Shown here: positions 53,998 through 63,090 of the stretch, one piece after another | Layout of the letters: each line of letters opens with the position of its first letter | Position numbering within the stretch: the stretch's first letter is position 1 | DNA from: UBA10349 sp003485905 | GTDB taxonomy: Bacteria > Pseudomonadota > Gammaproteobacteria > Arenicellales > Arenicellaceae | DNA length: 64,000 bases | Direction of reading: 5' to 3' | NCBI GenBank assembly: GCA_943787185.1 | Contig: CALSLL010000002.1 | Coordinates: 434,001 to 498,000 of the forward strand | Program-made: the position numbers and the translations under genes | The notes under the pieces: generated by a model | Told to the model about the DNA's origin: nothing | Seen by the model: only the letters and a program-made list of their open reading frames with translations | Databases searched by the model: none

Positions 53998-54861
53998 TTA
54001 GAGACTTGGAACTACCTGCACACTAGTCTCAGGATTTGCGTCGTCGCCTGGGTCGTGAAAGAGCCCAGATATGACGTTTACGGAAACCGCTGGGCTCGTT
54101 TCGGCTAAGCAAGCGACCACATGGTTATCAGGGTCGTCATCACCCAATGAGATGGGCTGTACTCGGTCGCCATTTTCAAGAAGTACTGTTAAACCGGTTC
54201 GCTGAGCCTCCGCTAGAGCAGCGCCCTGTGGTCCGGTCACACCGCCCTCCCAGGTTAGCAGGACAGCCTGTGCGGTGTCGTCTGGGCATTCCCCTTCGAG
54301 TCCTGAGACATTGGGCGCAAATCGTTCGGCGAATACCAAGCCGGGACCATCCGCAAGGGGAGTGACATCTTCTATTCGTAATCCTAACAGTGAGTTTCCT
54401 TCAATATCTTCGAGCTCTCCGACGATTTCGACGGAACGTGGGTGTGAATCTGCGGTGCTAAAAGGCCCGATTAGAAGAACAGTACGTTGCTCGAGCTCCT
54501 CCACCGCCGGTCGAAGTGTTACACATATTGGAGTGACGCTGTCTCCCGAGCTGGTTTCGACTAAAAAAGCGCTTGGAGATACTGTCTCTGGATTCAGCTG
54601 GGCCGAAAAGATAACCGGCATTCCATCTTTACCTCCAACTGGCATTCCACATATAACGCTTAAGCCACGCCCTGGTAGCGCATCAAGTCCGTGATAGGCA
54701 GACAAGATTCTCGCTTCTGCCGCTATATTTGATGATCCGCTAGGGCTAGATGTGTCAACATCTTGTGCCGCCAGATTCTCCGACGTGCATCCGGTACCAA
54801 GGCTAAGGGCTAGCGCAAGAGGCATCCACCTTAGAGGCTTTGGATTATTGATATTGATCAT
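53998..54861 (-). CDS. Predicted lipoprotein, unknown function
   Basis: A 287-residue protein with a signal ending in the lipobox LGTGC, then a Ser/Asp/Glu-rich linker and a beta-rich, acidic domain (ICGMPVGGKDGMPVIFSAQLN, GDDDPDNHVVACLAET). Three or four Cys may form disulfides. It would sit on the outer membrane or in the periplasm. I do not recognise the family. It lies 68 bases downstream of the DUF6152 gene on the same strand, so the three secreted proteins from 56274 to 53998 may form one operon. Confidence 0.7.
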   Translation of the reverse strand: MININNPKPLRWMPLALALSLGTGCTSENLAAQDVDTSSPSGSSNIAAEARILSAYHGLDALPGRGLSVICGMPVGGKDGMPVIFSAQLNPETVSPSAFLVETSSGDSVTPICVTLRPAVEELEQRTVLLIGPFSTADSHPRSVEIVGELEDIEGNSLLGLRIEDVTPLADGPGLVFAERFAPNVSGLEGECPDDTAQAVLLTWEGGVTGPQGAALAEAQRTGLTVLLENGDRVQPISLGDDDPDNHVVACLAETSPAVSVNVISGLFHDPGDDANPETSVQVVPSL

Positions 54862-54929
54862 AGAAAAGGCTCGCTTACTATAGAGTTCTGATGCCCCAAG
54901 TTTGATAGGTAATGATAGACGTTAGGTGT

Positions 54930-55301
54930 TTAGTTTATTGGCGAGCCATCAGCGTTAGTAATACTGATGGTGTGTCCACCGGCGGGTCGACCATCCTTCA
55001 TCGGGTGGAATATGGCCTTAACTTCTTGCCCGGGAAGATAGGTTCTTTTACCGATACCCGCCGCACGAAGCTGTGTCGGTGCACCAAGCTCAATACTCCA
55101 ATCAGTCGTTTCATCGCTATCGTCAGCGACTGTGATGATGAGCCACGCGTGAGGGTTGGTGTATTGGAACTCTTTCACGGCTCCAGTGAGAGTAAGTGTC
55201 TTCTCAGCCTCAAACATTGTCGCAGAGTGATGAGCCTGTACCAACCCGGATCCCACAACACACATAAGCGCCAGCGCCATAAAGTTTTTAATGAATTTCA
55301 T
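54930..55301 (-). CDS. DUF6152-family secreted protein
   Basis: A 123-residue protein with a signal peptide ending VQAHHSATMF. The mature part shows the DUF6152 pattern (LTGAVKEFQYTNPHAWLIITV, GAPTQLRAAGI, HPMKDGRPAGGHTISITNADG), with the invariant His-His after the signal. A GGAG site with a 7-base spacer precedes the ATG. The protein matches the N-terminal domain of the 350-residue protein at 40950. It follows the 307-residue protein gene by 49 bases. Function unknown. Confidence 0.8.
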   Translation of the reverse strand: MKFIKNFMALALMCVVGSGLVQAHHSATMFEAEKTLTLTGAVKEFQYTNPHAWLIITVADDSDETTDWSIELGAPTQLRAAGIGKRTYLPGQEVKAIFHPMKDGRPAGGHTISITNADGSPIN

Positions 55302-55350
55302 TTTTTATCTCCGCTATTAAAAGCCGAATTAGTTTAAATCGTCGTTGTTT

Positions 55351-56274
55351 CTATTCTGGTAAGGTATCCCAGGTTACTTCAGGAATCCCAAAGGTAGTCG
55401 GATTGTGATACCCGGGATCACCCGGAAGTAGAATAGTTGCTTCTCCGTTTGGCTTACGCACGACCATATTATTTTCTTCGCAAGAATTATAGTCGACCCG
55501 AATATCCGGGTCACGGTTTACTGAGTAAGTAAATTCTGCGCGCCATGGCTTCTGTAAAGCCGGAGGGTCATAGACGGTAATCTTAACCAGCATAGTTGTA
55601 TTGTCGATCATTCTCCATTGTTCTACAGTGCTGGTCTCGAAACTATAAGCGGGCTGCCCCCGTTGATAGGTGCCGGCTTTTAAGTTCATGGTGTGAATTA
55701 CCAGTGTGTCATCGTCCCAAAACCCAATAGAATCACCAAGCCACAATGGGATGGCGAAATCGTCCGGAACATGGCCGCGGCCGTCAGTATAAACGCGACG
55801 AGTCTCGTTAACTTGCTCATGCGAAAGCCAGGTCTGATCAGGCGTCGGAATAAATTCTCGTGAAAATGGCTCAGTTAGCCAGCGCGGAAAACCGGCTGGA
55901 AGACAATAGCTAATCCGGTCCCACCCTAATCCTGCTTTAATATCTTCAATATGTTGCTCATAGTCCGCGGCGTATTTCGGCGTAAGTTCTGCGGTAGTTT
56001 TTTTAGTCCCGGGAAGATCTTCGCGATCTTCAGTCATTGAGAAATCAAAAGCATGGGGTATGAATGGGGTTACACGCCAGACCCCCCTCCAATCAGGCAA
56101 GGTTTCGTAAGTGTGCTTTGTACCGCCATTGGCCTTTTCTTTGAGCGCCATGTACTCGTCCCATGAAGTCTCATACTCTGCCAATGGGGAGGCGGGTGCT
56201 TGCGCAAAACCCGGCACGGCCAATAGCAAAGAAAGTAGGCCAATGCTGAGCTGTAAGGTTGTTGTTTTGATCAT
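55351..56274 (-). CDS. Secreted protein matching the C-terminal domain of the DUF6152 fusion
   Basis: A 307-residue protein with a signal peptide (to about residue 25, GFAQA). The middle and end (RRVYTDGRGHVPDD, SIGFWDDDTLVIHTMNL, TVEQWRMIDN, CEENN) align with the C-terminal 200 residues of the protein at 40950-42002. Related proteins occur widely next to TonB receptors in marine Gammaproteobacteria and sphingomonads, as I recall. Function unknown. It is the first gene of the secreted-protein operon. Confidence 0.75.
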   Translation of the reverse strand: MIKTTTLQLSIGLLSLLLAVPGFAQAPASPLAEYETSWDEYMALKEKANGGTKHTYETLPDWRGVWRVTPFIPHAFDFSMTEDREDLPGTKKTTAELTPKYAADYEQHIEDIKAGLGWDRISYCLPAGFPRWLTEPFSREFIPTPDQTWLSHEQVNETRRVYTDGRGHVPDDFAIPLWLGDSIGFWDDDTLVIHTMNLKAGTYQRGQPAYSFETSTVEQWRMIDNTTMLVKITVYDPPALQKPWRAEFTYSVNRDPDIRVDYNSCEENNMVVRKPNGEATILLPGDPGYHNPTTFGIPEVTWDTLPE

Positions 56275-56731
56275 ATGAACCCCATAAATTTTAATACGTC
56301 ATTTAAGCGATTTTATACACTTTACCTGCAATATAGCCTTGAGCATATAGATGAAAGTGCAGCATAGATGCACTATATTTATAGGATAAAAGCACTTGAA
56401 TTTGAGTTTACCAATAAGCCGATTAGAATGTTACGGCTTTGATTTTTATATTTTTATACCATAGTTATACTCGCTGTATATCTCCTGTATGTTCGAAGCA
56501 GTCATTCGATCATAGTTTTGGTATAAGCTATATTGTTATCAAAAGCGTAGATTGATTTGCGGTTAGTATGCAGGTGGTTGATGGCAAAGCTTGAGAGAGA
56601 TGAGTTGAGAAAGACATGCGGGTAATGGCGCGGGCAAATCGTCTACTAGCAATTGCACCTGTGGTCGAAATTCTCTGCGGCATACGCACAGCCTTTAAGA
56701 AAGCATTGTCTGCTAAGACTTTGTCAGTGTT
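56275..56731. other. Intergenic region, 457 bp, divergent
   Basis: No gene supported. A short match to the core of the 32-bp repeat (AAGCAGTCATT) lies at 56496-56506. AT-rich stretches with TATA-like hexamers (56450-56535) probably hold the promoters for the divergent genes. The start of the plus-strand gene has no clear ribosome site. Confidence 0.4.
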
Positions 56732-59700
56732 ATGAGCGATGTCCAAAAGAGCCGCGGCGTTCAAAAGGACCGTGATATTAATCTGGATGAAACCCCTGCG
56801 GAAAAAGGGCTGAGTGAATCGTTTGTGCTGGCAAGCGTGTCAGCGTGTTTCTTGCTATCCGGATTTGCCGCATTGCTCTACCAAACCGTCTGGATGCGAC
56901 AGTTTTCAGTGGTGTTCGGAACTTCAGAAATGGCTGTGGCCACGGTCTTATCGTCTTATATGGCGGGCTTGGCGTTGGGCGCCGTCTTAGTCGGTAGGTT
57001 TGTTCACAAAGTTCGAAATCCTGTACTGGTTTACGGATTCCTCGAAGGTTTAATTGCTTTGTCGGCGTTGGCTGTTCCTTATCTGCTTAAGGTAGTGGCC
57101 GGTACTTACGCGCTCGCGTTAGGTGGTCAAGAATTTCTAGCGGATGCTAGTGGAGTAGGCCAAGCATTCTTCTACCTGTTGGTAGCCTTTTTGGTGATTC
57201 TGGTGCCCACGGCCAGCATGGGGGCAACTCTGCCCTTACTTACAAAGTATGTGATACGCACGAGGGAACAGATCGGGCCTAGGGTAGGGGTGTTATATGC
57301 CATTAATACCTTGGGTGCTATTGCAGGTACGTTGGTCGCCGCCTTCTATCTGCTACCGGCGCTGGGTTTGATGGGTACATTGTGGTGTGGTGTTGTGATC
57401 AATTTTTTGATCTTTTTAGTCGCCTCTACCCTGGCTAAGAAGATTTCTCCAGAAGTCGCCGATAAAGTCGCTGTTAAAAAAACAATGCCGTCGGCGAATC
57501 CTGATGTAGAACCCGAGGCCTTAAAATTTATGCTTCCCGGTCCCCACTGGATCCTACCTATTATGTTGGTGTCCGGTGCAGTCACCTTTACGTATGAAGT
57601 GCTTTGGACGCGTTTACTGAGTCATATATTGGGGGGCAGCGTGGTTGCATTTGCCACCATGCTAGCAAGTTTTCTGGGTGGTATTACTTTGGGCAGCGCG
57701 CTAGCGTCGCGTTTTTCTCGAAATTGGCAGGCTTCATTTAATGGGTTTGTGGTTTGCCAAGTAGGTATAGCATTGACGTCTGTCGGCATCTATAAGTTTC
57801 TGGACTTGGCCATACCTGCAACGCCCGGCCTCTACAATAATATTTTGATTCCGATCATGATATTGCTACCTGCTACGCTATTTATTGGCGCAACCTTCCC
57901 GCTCGCAGTTCGTGTATTGGCGCATGATCTGGGTGGCGCGCCGGAATCCTCCGCCAGAGTGTATGCGTGGAATACTTTTGGAGGAATTTTAGGTGCAGCG
58001 ATCGCTGGTTTTTTCCTGATTCCACTATTGAAGTATGAGGGCGCAATCAAAGTTGCGGTGATTACCAATATCGCACTGGCGCTATTCGCCTGTTTGCTTA
58101 TCGGTAAAAAGCAGTATTGGGTGTCGGTACCGACGTTTGCGGCACTAGTTTTATTGGCTGTTTTCTACAACCCTCTCTGGCCGGAAAATATTCTACGGGT
58201 ATCACCCATCGGTGATTCGCCGGATGGCGAGTTAAGGTACTACGGAGTGGGTCGGTCATCGACTGTGCTTGTTTTGGAGCGAGATGGCTATTTGTACCTG
58301 CGTAATAATGGACTTGCTGAAGCATCCATTGATCTTATCGGAGCCCCGCCCGCAAAGCATACGCAACGCCTACTGACAGCACTCCCTTACTTGGCCAGGC
58401 CTGCAGCCAAAGAGATATTGATGATCGGTTATGGCGGGGGAGTGGCGCTAGAAGGAATTATTCCTGCCATAGAAAGGGTCGATGTGCTTGAGCTAGAGGC
58501 CAAGGTGATTGAGGCTAATGCAAGAATCAACGCGCTACGAAACATTGATCCATTAGAAGACCCGAGAATCCATGTATATATCAACGACGCTCGAAGCGCC
58601 CTGCAACTTACTGATAAGGCCTGGGACATTGTCGTTTCTCAGCCTTCGCATCCCTGGACAGCAGGGGCTTCTCATCTCTATACCCGCGAGTTTATGCAGC
58701 TGGCCAAAGGGCACCTAAAAGATTCAGGAGTCTTTTTACAGTGGATGAATGGGGAATATATTTCTGAAGCGCTACTTCAATCGCTGACCAATACATTGCT
58801 TCAGGTGTTCGAAAATGTACGGGTCTACAATTTTTACCCTGGCGTGTTGTTCTTTTTGGCATCTGATGCGTCACTGGACATGGAGCAGGAAATCACTAGG
58901 ACTGGTATTCCGTTCGAACAAGACCGCAAGCAATTTATGAAAAAGGGAATAGCTTCTGTTGAAGATATGCTTGCTAATTTGCTGATGGATGAACACTCCG
59001 TACGAGAGTTTTCCAAGGGCGCGCCAATAATCACTGACGACAAAAACCTTATGGCAACTAGCTCCACAATGTCGACTAAAGAGGGCGTATCTTTGAGCCT
59101 ATCTGATTTGGAGCGCCTAACTCTGGAGTACAGCCCGGTGTTTAATCCGGAAAGCTGGGTATACCAGGGAATGCCTGAAGGGGTCAATTTGGCATATTTA
59201 GGTTCGCGTTACGAAACAAATGGTACACCCAACCTAAAAGAAAAATTAGCTGAACTGCTCTATCAAAAAAGAGATTCAGCGATGTTCACAGTTGCGGCAA
59301 CAATGCTGCTCCGAAACAAGCAAACGGCTCAGGGGATAGAGGCGTTAGTCAATGCGCTTAAAGCTGACCCAAGCGATGAGTCGGCACGTTTCATGCTCAT
59401 GTGGGAGTATAAAGACGAGATCGCTAATGGAACTGCCCCCGAGGTGATACAGGAACAGTATTCACTACTTACGGGTTCGGCAAAGGCCGTTATCGATATC
59501 TGGCCGGATGCCATCAGACGCAGAGACGAAGGGAAGGCAATGCGCGCAGACAGTCTACTTGGCGAGGCGCTTCCCAACGATCTCTGGTTTTTGCAAGCCG
59601 CCAAATTGCGGGCCGACTGGCGTATTCAATACCCGGATCTAACGTTGCGTGAACAGTATGCAAAAGAAGCGTTAACGATTATTGATGAAGTGATCAGTAT

Positions 59701-60019
59701 CTATCAGGACCTGGACTTTTATGGCATGCGGATCGCTGCAAGCTTTTTGGCCGATGAACATACATCCATGTTGGAAACAATTCGCCGTATGATAAGTGTA
59801 ATGAGTGCGCAATTAGACGTTGTCAACCTAGGTGAACAATATGTGTTCGACGGTTATATTAACAACAATCTGCGTCGTATAAGTTCGGTCTCGGTTGCGC
59901 TTGAGCAGGTCCAAGATCTAGATGATTTTCAGGCTTATAAGCTGAAAGAGATTCGCTCACAAATTGAACGTCTGCAGCAGCGCTACCAAGACGTCCAGAC
60001 GGTAAGAACTACGCGCTAG
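56732..60019 (+). CDS. Fused MFS-like membrane / spermidine synthase-like protein
   Basis: A 1095-residue protein. The first ~470 residues form about 12-14 helices (SGFAALLYQTVWMRQFSVVFG; GATLPLLTKYVIRT; and a second similar half, ATFPLAVRVL). They are followed by a spermidine-synthase/methyltransferase-like domain with the nucleotide motif MIGYGGGVALEGI, the acidic DVLELEAKVIEAN and the Gly/Pro-rich QPSHPWTAGASHLYTREF. The last ~350 residues are helical and TPR-like. The substrate and whether it makes a polyamine are unknown. A paralogue begins at 63091. Longer than most relatives because of the C-terminal part. Confidence 0.85.
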   Translation: MSDVQKSRGVQKDRDINLDETPAEKGLSESFVLASVSACFLLSGFAALLYQTVWMRQFSVVFGTSEMAVATVLSSYMAGLALGAVLVGRFVHKVRNPVLVYGFLEGLIALSALAVPYLLKVVAGTYALALGGQEFLADASGVGQAFFYLLVAFLVILVPTASMGATLPLLTKYVIRTREQIGPRVGVLYAINTLGAIAGTLVAAFYLLPALGLMGTLWCGVVINFLIFLVASTLAKKISPEVADKVAVKKTMPSANPDVEPEALKFMLPGPHWILPIMLVSGAVTFTYEVLWTRLLSHILGGSVVAFATMLASFLGGITLGSALASRFSRNWQASFNGFVVCQVGIALTSVGIYKFLDLAIPATPGLYNNILIPIMILLPATLFIGATFPLAVRVLAHDLGGAPESSARVYAWNTFGGILGAAIAGFFLIPLLKYEGAIKVAVITNIALALFACLLIGKKQYWVSVPTFAALVLLAVFYNPLWPENILRVSPIGDSPDGELRYYGVGRSSTVLVLERDGYLYLRNNGLAEASIDLIGAPPAKHTQRLLTALPYLARPAAKEILMIGYGGGVALEGIIPAIERVDVLELEAKVIEANARINALRNIDPLEDPRIHVYINDARSALQLTDKAWDIVVSQPSHPWTAGASHLYTREFMQLAKGHLKDSGVFLQWMNGEYISEALLQSLTNTLLQVFENVRVYNFYPGVLFFLASDASLDMEQEITRTGIPFEQDRKQFMKKGIASVEDMLANLLMDEHSVREFSKGAPIITDDKNLMATSSTMSTKEGVSLSLSDLERLTLEYSPVFNPESWVYQGMPEGVNLAYLGSRYETNGTPNLKEKLAELLYQKRDSAMFTVAATMLLRNKQTAQGIEALVNALKADPSDESARFMLMWEYKDEIANGTAPEVIQEQYSLLTGSAKAVIDIWPDAIRRRDEGKAMRADSLLGEALPNDLWFLQAAKLRADWRIQYPDLTLREQYAKEALTIIDEVISIYQDLDFYGMRIAASFLADEHTSMLETIRRMISVMSAQLDVVNLGEQYVFDGYINNNLRRISSVSVALEQVQDLDDFQAYKLKEIRSQIERLQQRYQDVQTVRTTR

Positions 60020-60150
60020 ACTGACTAGCAGAGTCTATGTTGCTGCTTCGCTTATCTAGGTTAAGCGACGGATTCGGGCAAAGTAAAACTCGCTTATTTA
60101 ATCTCGAGAATTTCATAATATCAGACCTAATGCCGCCCGATTAATCAACA

Positions 60151-60190
60151 TAAAAAAATGGCCGTGGTAGGAACCACGGCCATCGTTTTA
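60151..60190. terminator. Bidirectional intrinsic terminator
   Basis: A perfect 10-bp stem ATGGCCGTGG/CCACGGCCAT with a 6-base loop, A7 on the left and CGTTTTA on the right. It lies between the converging spermidine-synthase-like gene and the TonB receptor gene. Confidence 0.9.
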
Positions 60191-60218
60191 CTGCTTAATC
60201 CCTAAGAATCAGCCGTTA

Positions 60219-62660
60219 TTATTCACCTAAGAAGTATTGAAATCTTAGGATCGCTTGTCTTGGGCGCGATAAGTTACGGTTTGAATGCGCGTTACCGGTA
60301 CTGAATGTACCCGCGGTTGAGTAAACCTCATCCGTTAAGTTACGTACACTCAACGTCAGAGCCCACTTCGCATCCGCACTGTTATACGTTGCATTAAAGT
60401 TCGCACGATCATATGCCGGGTGGGATACGTCTACGTGCTCCTCTAGTCGCCAATTCATCGCATCTGTGTGGATCCAATCGAGCCGAGATGTGATGTTGGC
60501 ACCACTGCTTAGTGGTATACGGTACGTAGCACCAATGGTGTAGTTGGTCTCTGGTGTATACGGGAGTTGAGCATCCTCGGTTATCGTGAAAGGTCCAGAC
60601 TGTAAGGTGCCGCCTGCAAGCGAGTTAATGTTTGCATCCAACAAACCTACAGTGAAGTCTAATCTAAGATTATCCGATACAGACCAGACGCCGTCGAGTT
60701 CGAGTCCTTTCAGTGTAGCAGAGCCCACATTATTAACACCAGTTCCACCAAATGCCAAATCTGCTGGTTGAGCAGTAACTTGCATGTCGGTGTAATCAGT
60801 CTGAAATACCGCGGCGTTCAACTGTACCCTGCCATCGGCGAGCAACATCTTTGTACCAAGTTCATATGATTTAACATACTCAGGTTCAAAAGATGGTATC
60901 GGATTAGGCAGCCCATCCGGGAATCGACTGGCGAAACCGCCATCACGAAATCCAGTTGAGTATGTACCGTAGACCATCGATGTGTCGTTAATGTCGTAAC
61001 TTAGTGAAACCATTGGGTCGACTTCATCCCAACTTGATTTACCGTCACCAAATCCACAAACGTCAGTTATGCCGTCTTGCTGAATGGTGCCATCGCGGTT
61101 GGCCGTATTAAATCCAGGGTTCCCATTACAGAAATCACGGTGCGGGGTTAGTACAAAAGACTTAGAGTCACTTGTCTGACGAATACCAGCTGTCAGGTGT
61201 GTTGAATCGTTAAAGTGATAGGTGGCTTGCGCATAGGCGGCTTTCGAATCATTTTCCATTTCTCGAACGATAGTTTGAAATACTTCGCCGGACGAACCCA
61301 TTGTAGCTTGCAGCCCAGTAACTCCACCAACGGTAACAATTTCTGTGCCGCTCTCTTCAAAATAATATAAACCCACGGTGTAGTCTAGCTTGCCGTCCAT
61401 ACCCTGTCCGGTAAACTGCAATTCCTGTGAATATTGGTCTTGAAAGTAGTCTGAGTTGGTGTTCCACGCGATATTGTGTGGACCATAGTCATTATCGTTG
61501 GTGAAATAAGAATCAAACCCACGATAGGCAGAAATCGACTTAATGGTACCTGGGCCGACATCCCATTCTAAAGTAGCTGTGGCACCTTGTGCGTCAAGCT
61601 GTTGATCAGGTCGAACCCTCTCGCCTCGCTCGTTGTGCCAGATGGCGTTTGTCGCATACCGTTCTGATGGTACGTTGGCCTGACCGTGGCACGCGGTGTT
61701 GGTTAGACGACCAGCTTGAGTCGCGCAGCTAGGATCTCCTGAGAACGAAGGCAAGCCCATTGGGCGTCCAACGTTAAACCAGAGTCCACCCATCTGGACA
61801 GATTCCACAGTGGCATTTGTTTTGTCACCGAAGGCGCTTCCAAGAGTCTCTGGAACGAATGGCGCAGGCGACGAATTTGACGTTGAATAGTCCGCAGACA
61901 AATTGATTCGCACATTTTCAGTCGGTAGAAATTCTATCTGGCCGCGAATACCTTTTTTGTCTTCGCTGCCTAACCAGAAATCGTCGTACTGAAGTGCTTG
62001 AACGAAACCATCTTGTTGACGACCAAAGGCAGAGACTCGAGCCGCTGTTCGGTCGTTAATAGGCATATTGAGTGAGACACCTAGTTCTTGATATCCCTGT
62101 TCGCCTAATCCGACGTTCAGTTTCGCTTCAAATGCTTCGGTTGATGGTCGTTTAGAAGTTAAGTTCACCGCGCCAGCGAGGCTGTTACGGCCAAACAATG
62201 TGCCCTGAGGCCCACGTAATACTTCGGCGCGTTCCAGGTCGATCAGGTCCATCATGCTGCCCATGGATCTTGCCATGTATACGCCATCGATATAAATACC
62301 AACCGCTGGGTCAGTGTTAATAACAAAGTCGAACTGACCAATCCCGCGAATAAACACAGTTGGCGCACCGGTTAGTCCACCGGTTACCGCAGCACTATCC
62401 ATTTGAACATTCGGAGAAGCTGCTGCTATATCGGTTACATCGAGCATTCCACGCAGTTCCATCTCATCCGCTGTGTAAGCAGAAATAGAAATTGGAATGT
62501 CTTGGACAGACTCTTCACGTCGTCGTGCGGTGACTACGACTTCCTCAATGCTTAACGCACCGGTTTGTTGGGCAGCAGCTTGCTGCGTTGGGAGCAATAG
62601 CATCGTCGTGGTAGCTGCCAGCGATACAAATAGACTCCGTGTACTAAATTTAATAGACAT
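60219..62660 (-). CDS. TonB-dependent outer-membrane receptor
   Basis: An 813-residue protein with a signal peptide (MSIKFSTRSLFVSLAAT..., cleaved near AAAQQ), a TonB-box region (IEEVVVTARRREESVQDIP), the plug domain (FIRGIGQFDF, VGIYIDGVYMARS, LRGPQGTLFGRNSLAGAVN) and a 22-strand barrel ending in an aromatic residue region (ILRFQYFLGE). It imports a ligand from outside using TonB energy. The plug signature with PQGTLFGRN is typical of the iron/vitamin-like and catabolic receptors of oligotrophs. The ligand is unknown. It is flanked by two paralogous fused MFS/synthase genes. Confidence 0.95.
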   Translation of the reverse strand: MSIKFSTRSLFVSLAATTTMLLLPTQQAAAQQTGALSIEEVVVTARRREESVQDIPISISAYTADEMELRGMLDVTDIAAASPNVQMDSAAVTGGLTGAPTVFIRGIGQFDFVINTDPAVGIYIDGVYMARSMGSMMDLIDLERAEVLRGPQGTLFGRNSLAGAVNLTSKRPSTEAFEAKLNVGLGEQGYQELGVSLNMPINDRTAARVSAFGRQQDGFVQALQYDDFWLGSEDKKGIRGQIEFLPTENVRINLSADYSTSNSSPAPFVPETLGSAFGDKTNATVESVQMGGLWFNVGRPMGLPSFSGDPSCATQAGRLTNTACHGQANVPSERYATNAIWHNERGERVRPDQQLDAQGATATLEWDVGPGTIKSISAYRGFDSYFTNDNDYGPHNIAWNTNSDYFQDQYSQELQFTGQGMDGKLDYTVGLYYFEESGTEIVTVGGVTGLQATMGSSGEVFQTIVREMENDSKAAYAQATYHFNDSTHLTAGIRQTSDSKSFVLTPHRDFCNGNPGFNTANRDGTIQQDGITDVCGFGDGKSSWDEVDPMVSLSYDINDTSMVYGTYSTGFRDGGFASRFPDGLPNPIPSFEPEYVKSYELGTKMLLADGRVQLNAAVFQTDYTDMQVTAQPADLAFGGTGVNNVGSATLKGLELDGVWSVSDNLRLDFTVGLLDANINSLAGGTLQSGPFTITEDAQLPYTPETNYTIGATYRIPLSSGANITSRLDWIHTDAMNWRLEEHVDVSHPAYDRANFNATYNSADAKWALTLSVRNLTDEVYSTAGTFSTGNAHSNRNLSRPRQAILRFQYFLGE

Positions 62661-63090
62661 TATTTCCCCTCGAAGGTTAATAGTTCTGTTAGTGATTAAA
62701 AAACTTAATAGTCGACTGAGCCAGCATAATAACTCACTATACGCCCAAGATTAACTGTTTGAGAGGATAGTGATTTTTGACTCGACAGTCAATTATTAGT
62801 GATTCGGCATCATTTCTGATTGCTTGTACACTAATCTATTAGTAATGTTCAATTTTACAGGAAGTATTATTGCACAAGGTTCATTAATTTTTACCGTATT
62901 GAGTAGTCTAATTGACCGTTAATACAATAGGAGCTGAGGAGTTAGCGCCAAAGGTTATTCCAGTTAGCTAGAGTATGCTTCCGTATAGTATAAAACTTAC
63001 GGTATGCTTCGGCACAATATTAATATGGTACTAGTGGGTGGGGAGATTAATTTCCATGTCTTTGGGTAAACCCTAGGATAGAAGAACGTG
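62661..63090. other. Intergenic region, 430 bp, upstream of the TonB receptor
   Basis: No gene seen. Four related 9-base motifs (TTAGTGATT or one-base variants) occur at 62689, 62767, 62796 and 62838 in the upstream part of the receptor gene. They could be operator half-sites, but the region is AT-rich and chance is possible. Confidence 0.4.

Noticed and set aside
54912..55337. Long frame opposite the DUF6152 gene
   Set aside because: It is antisense to a clearly recognised secreted protein with signal peptide and ribosome site.
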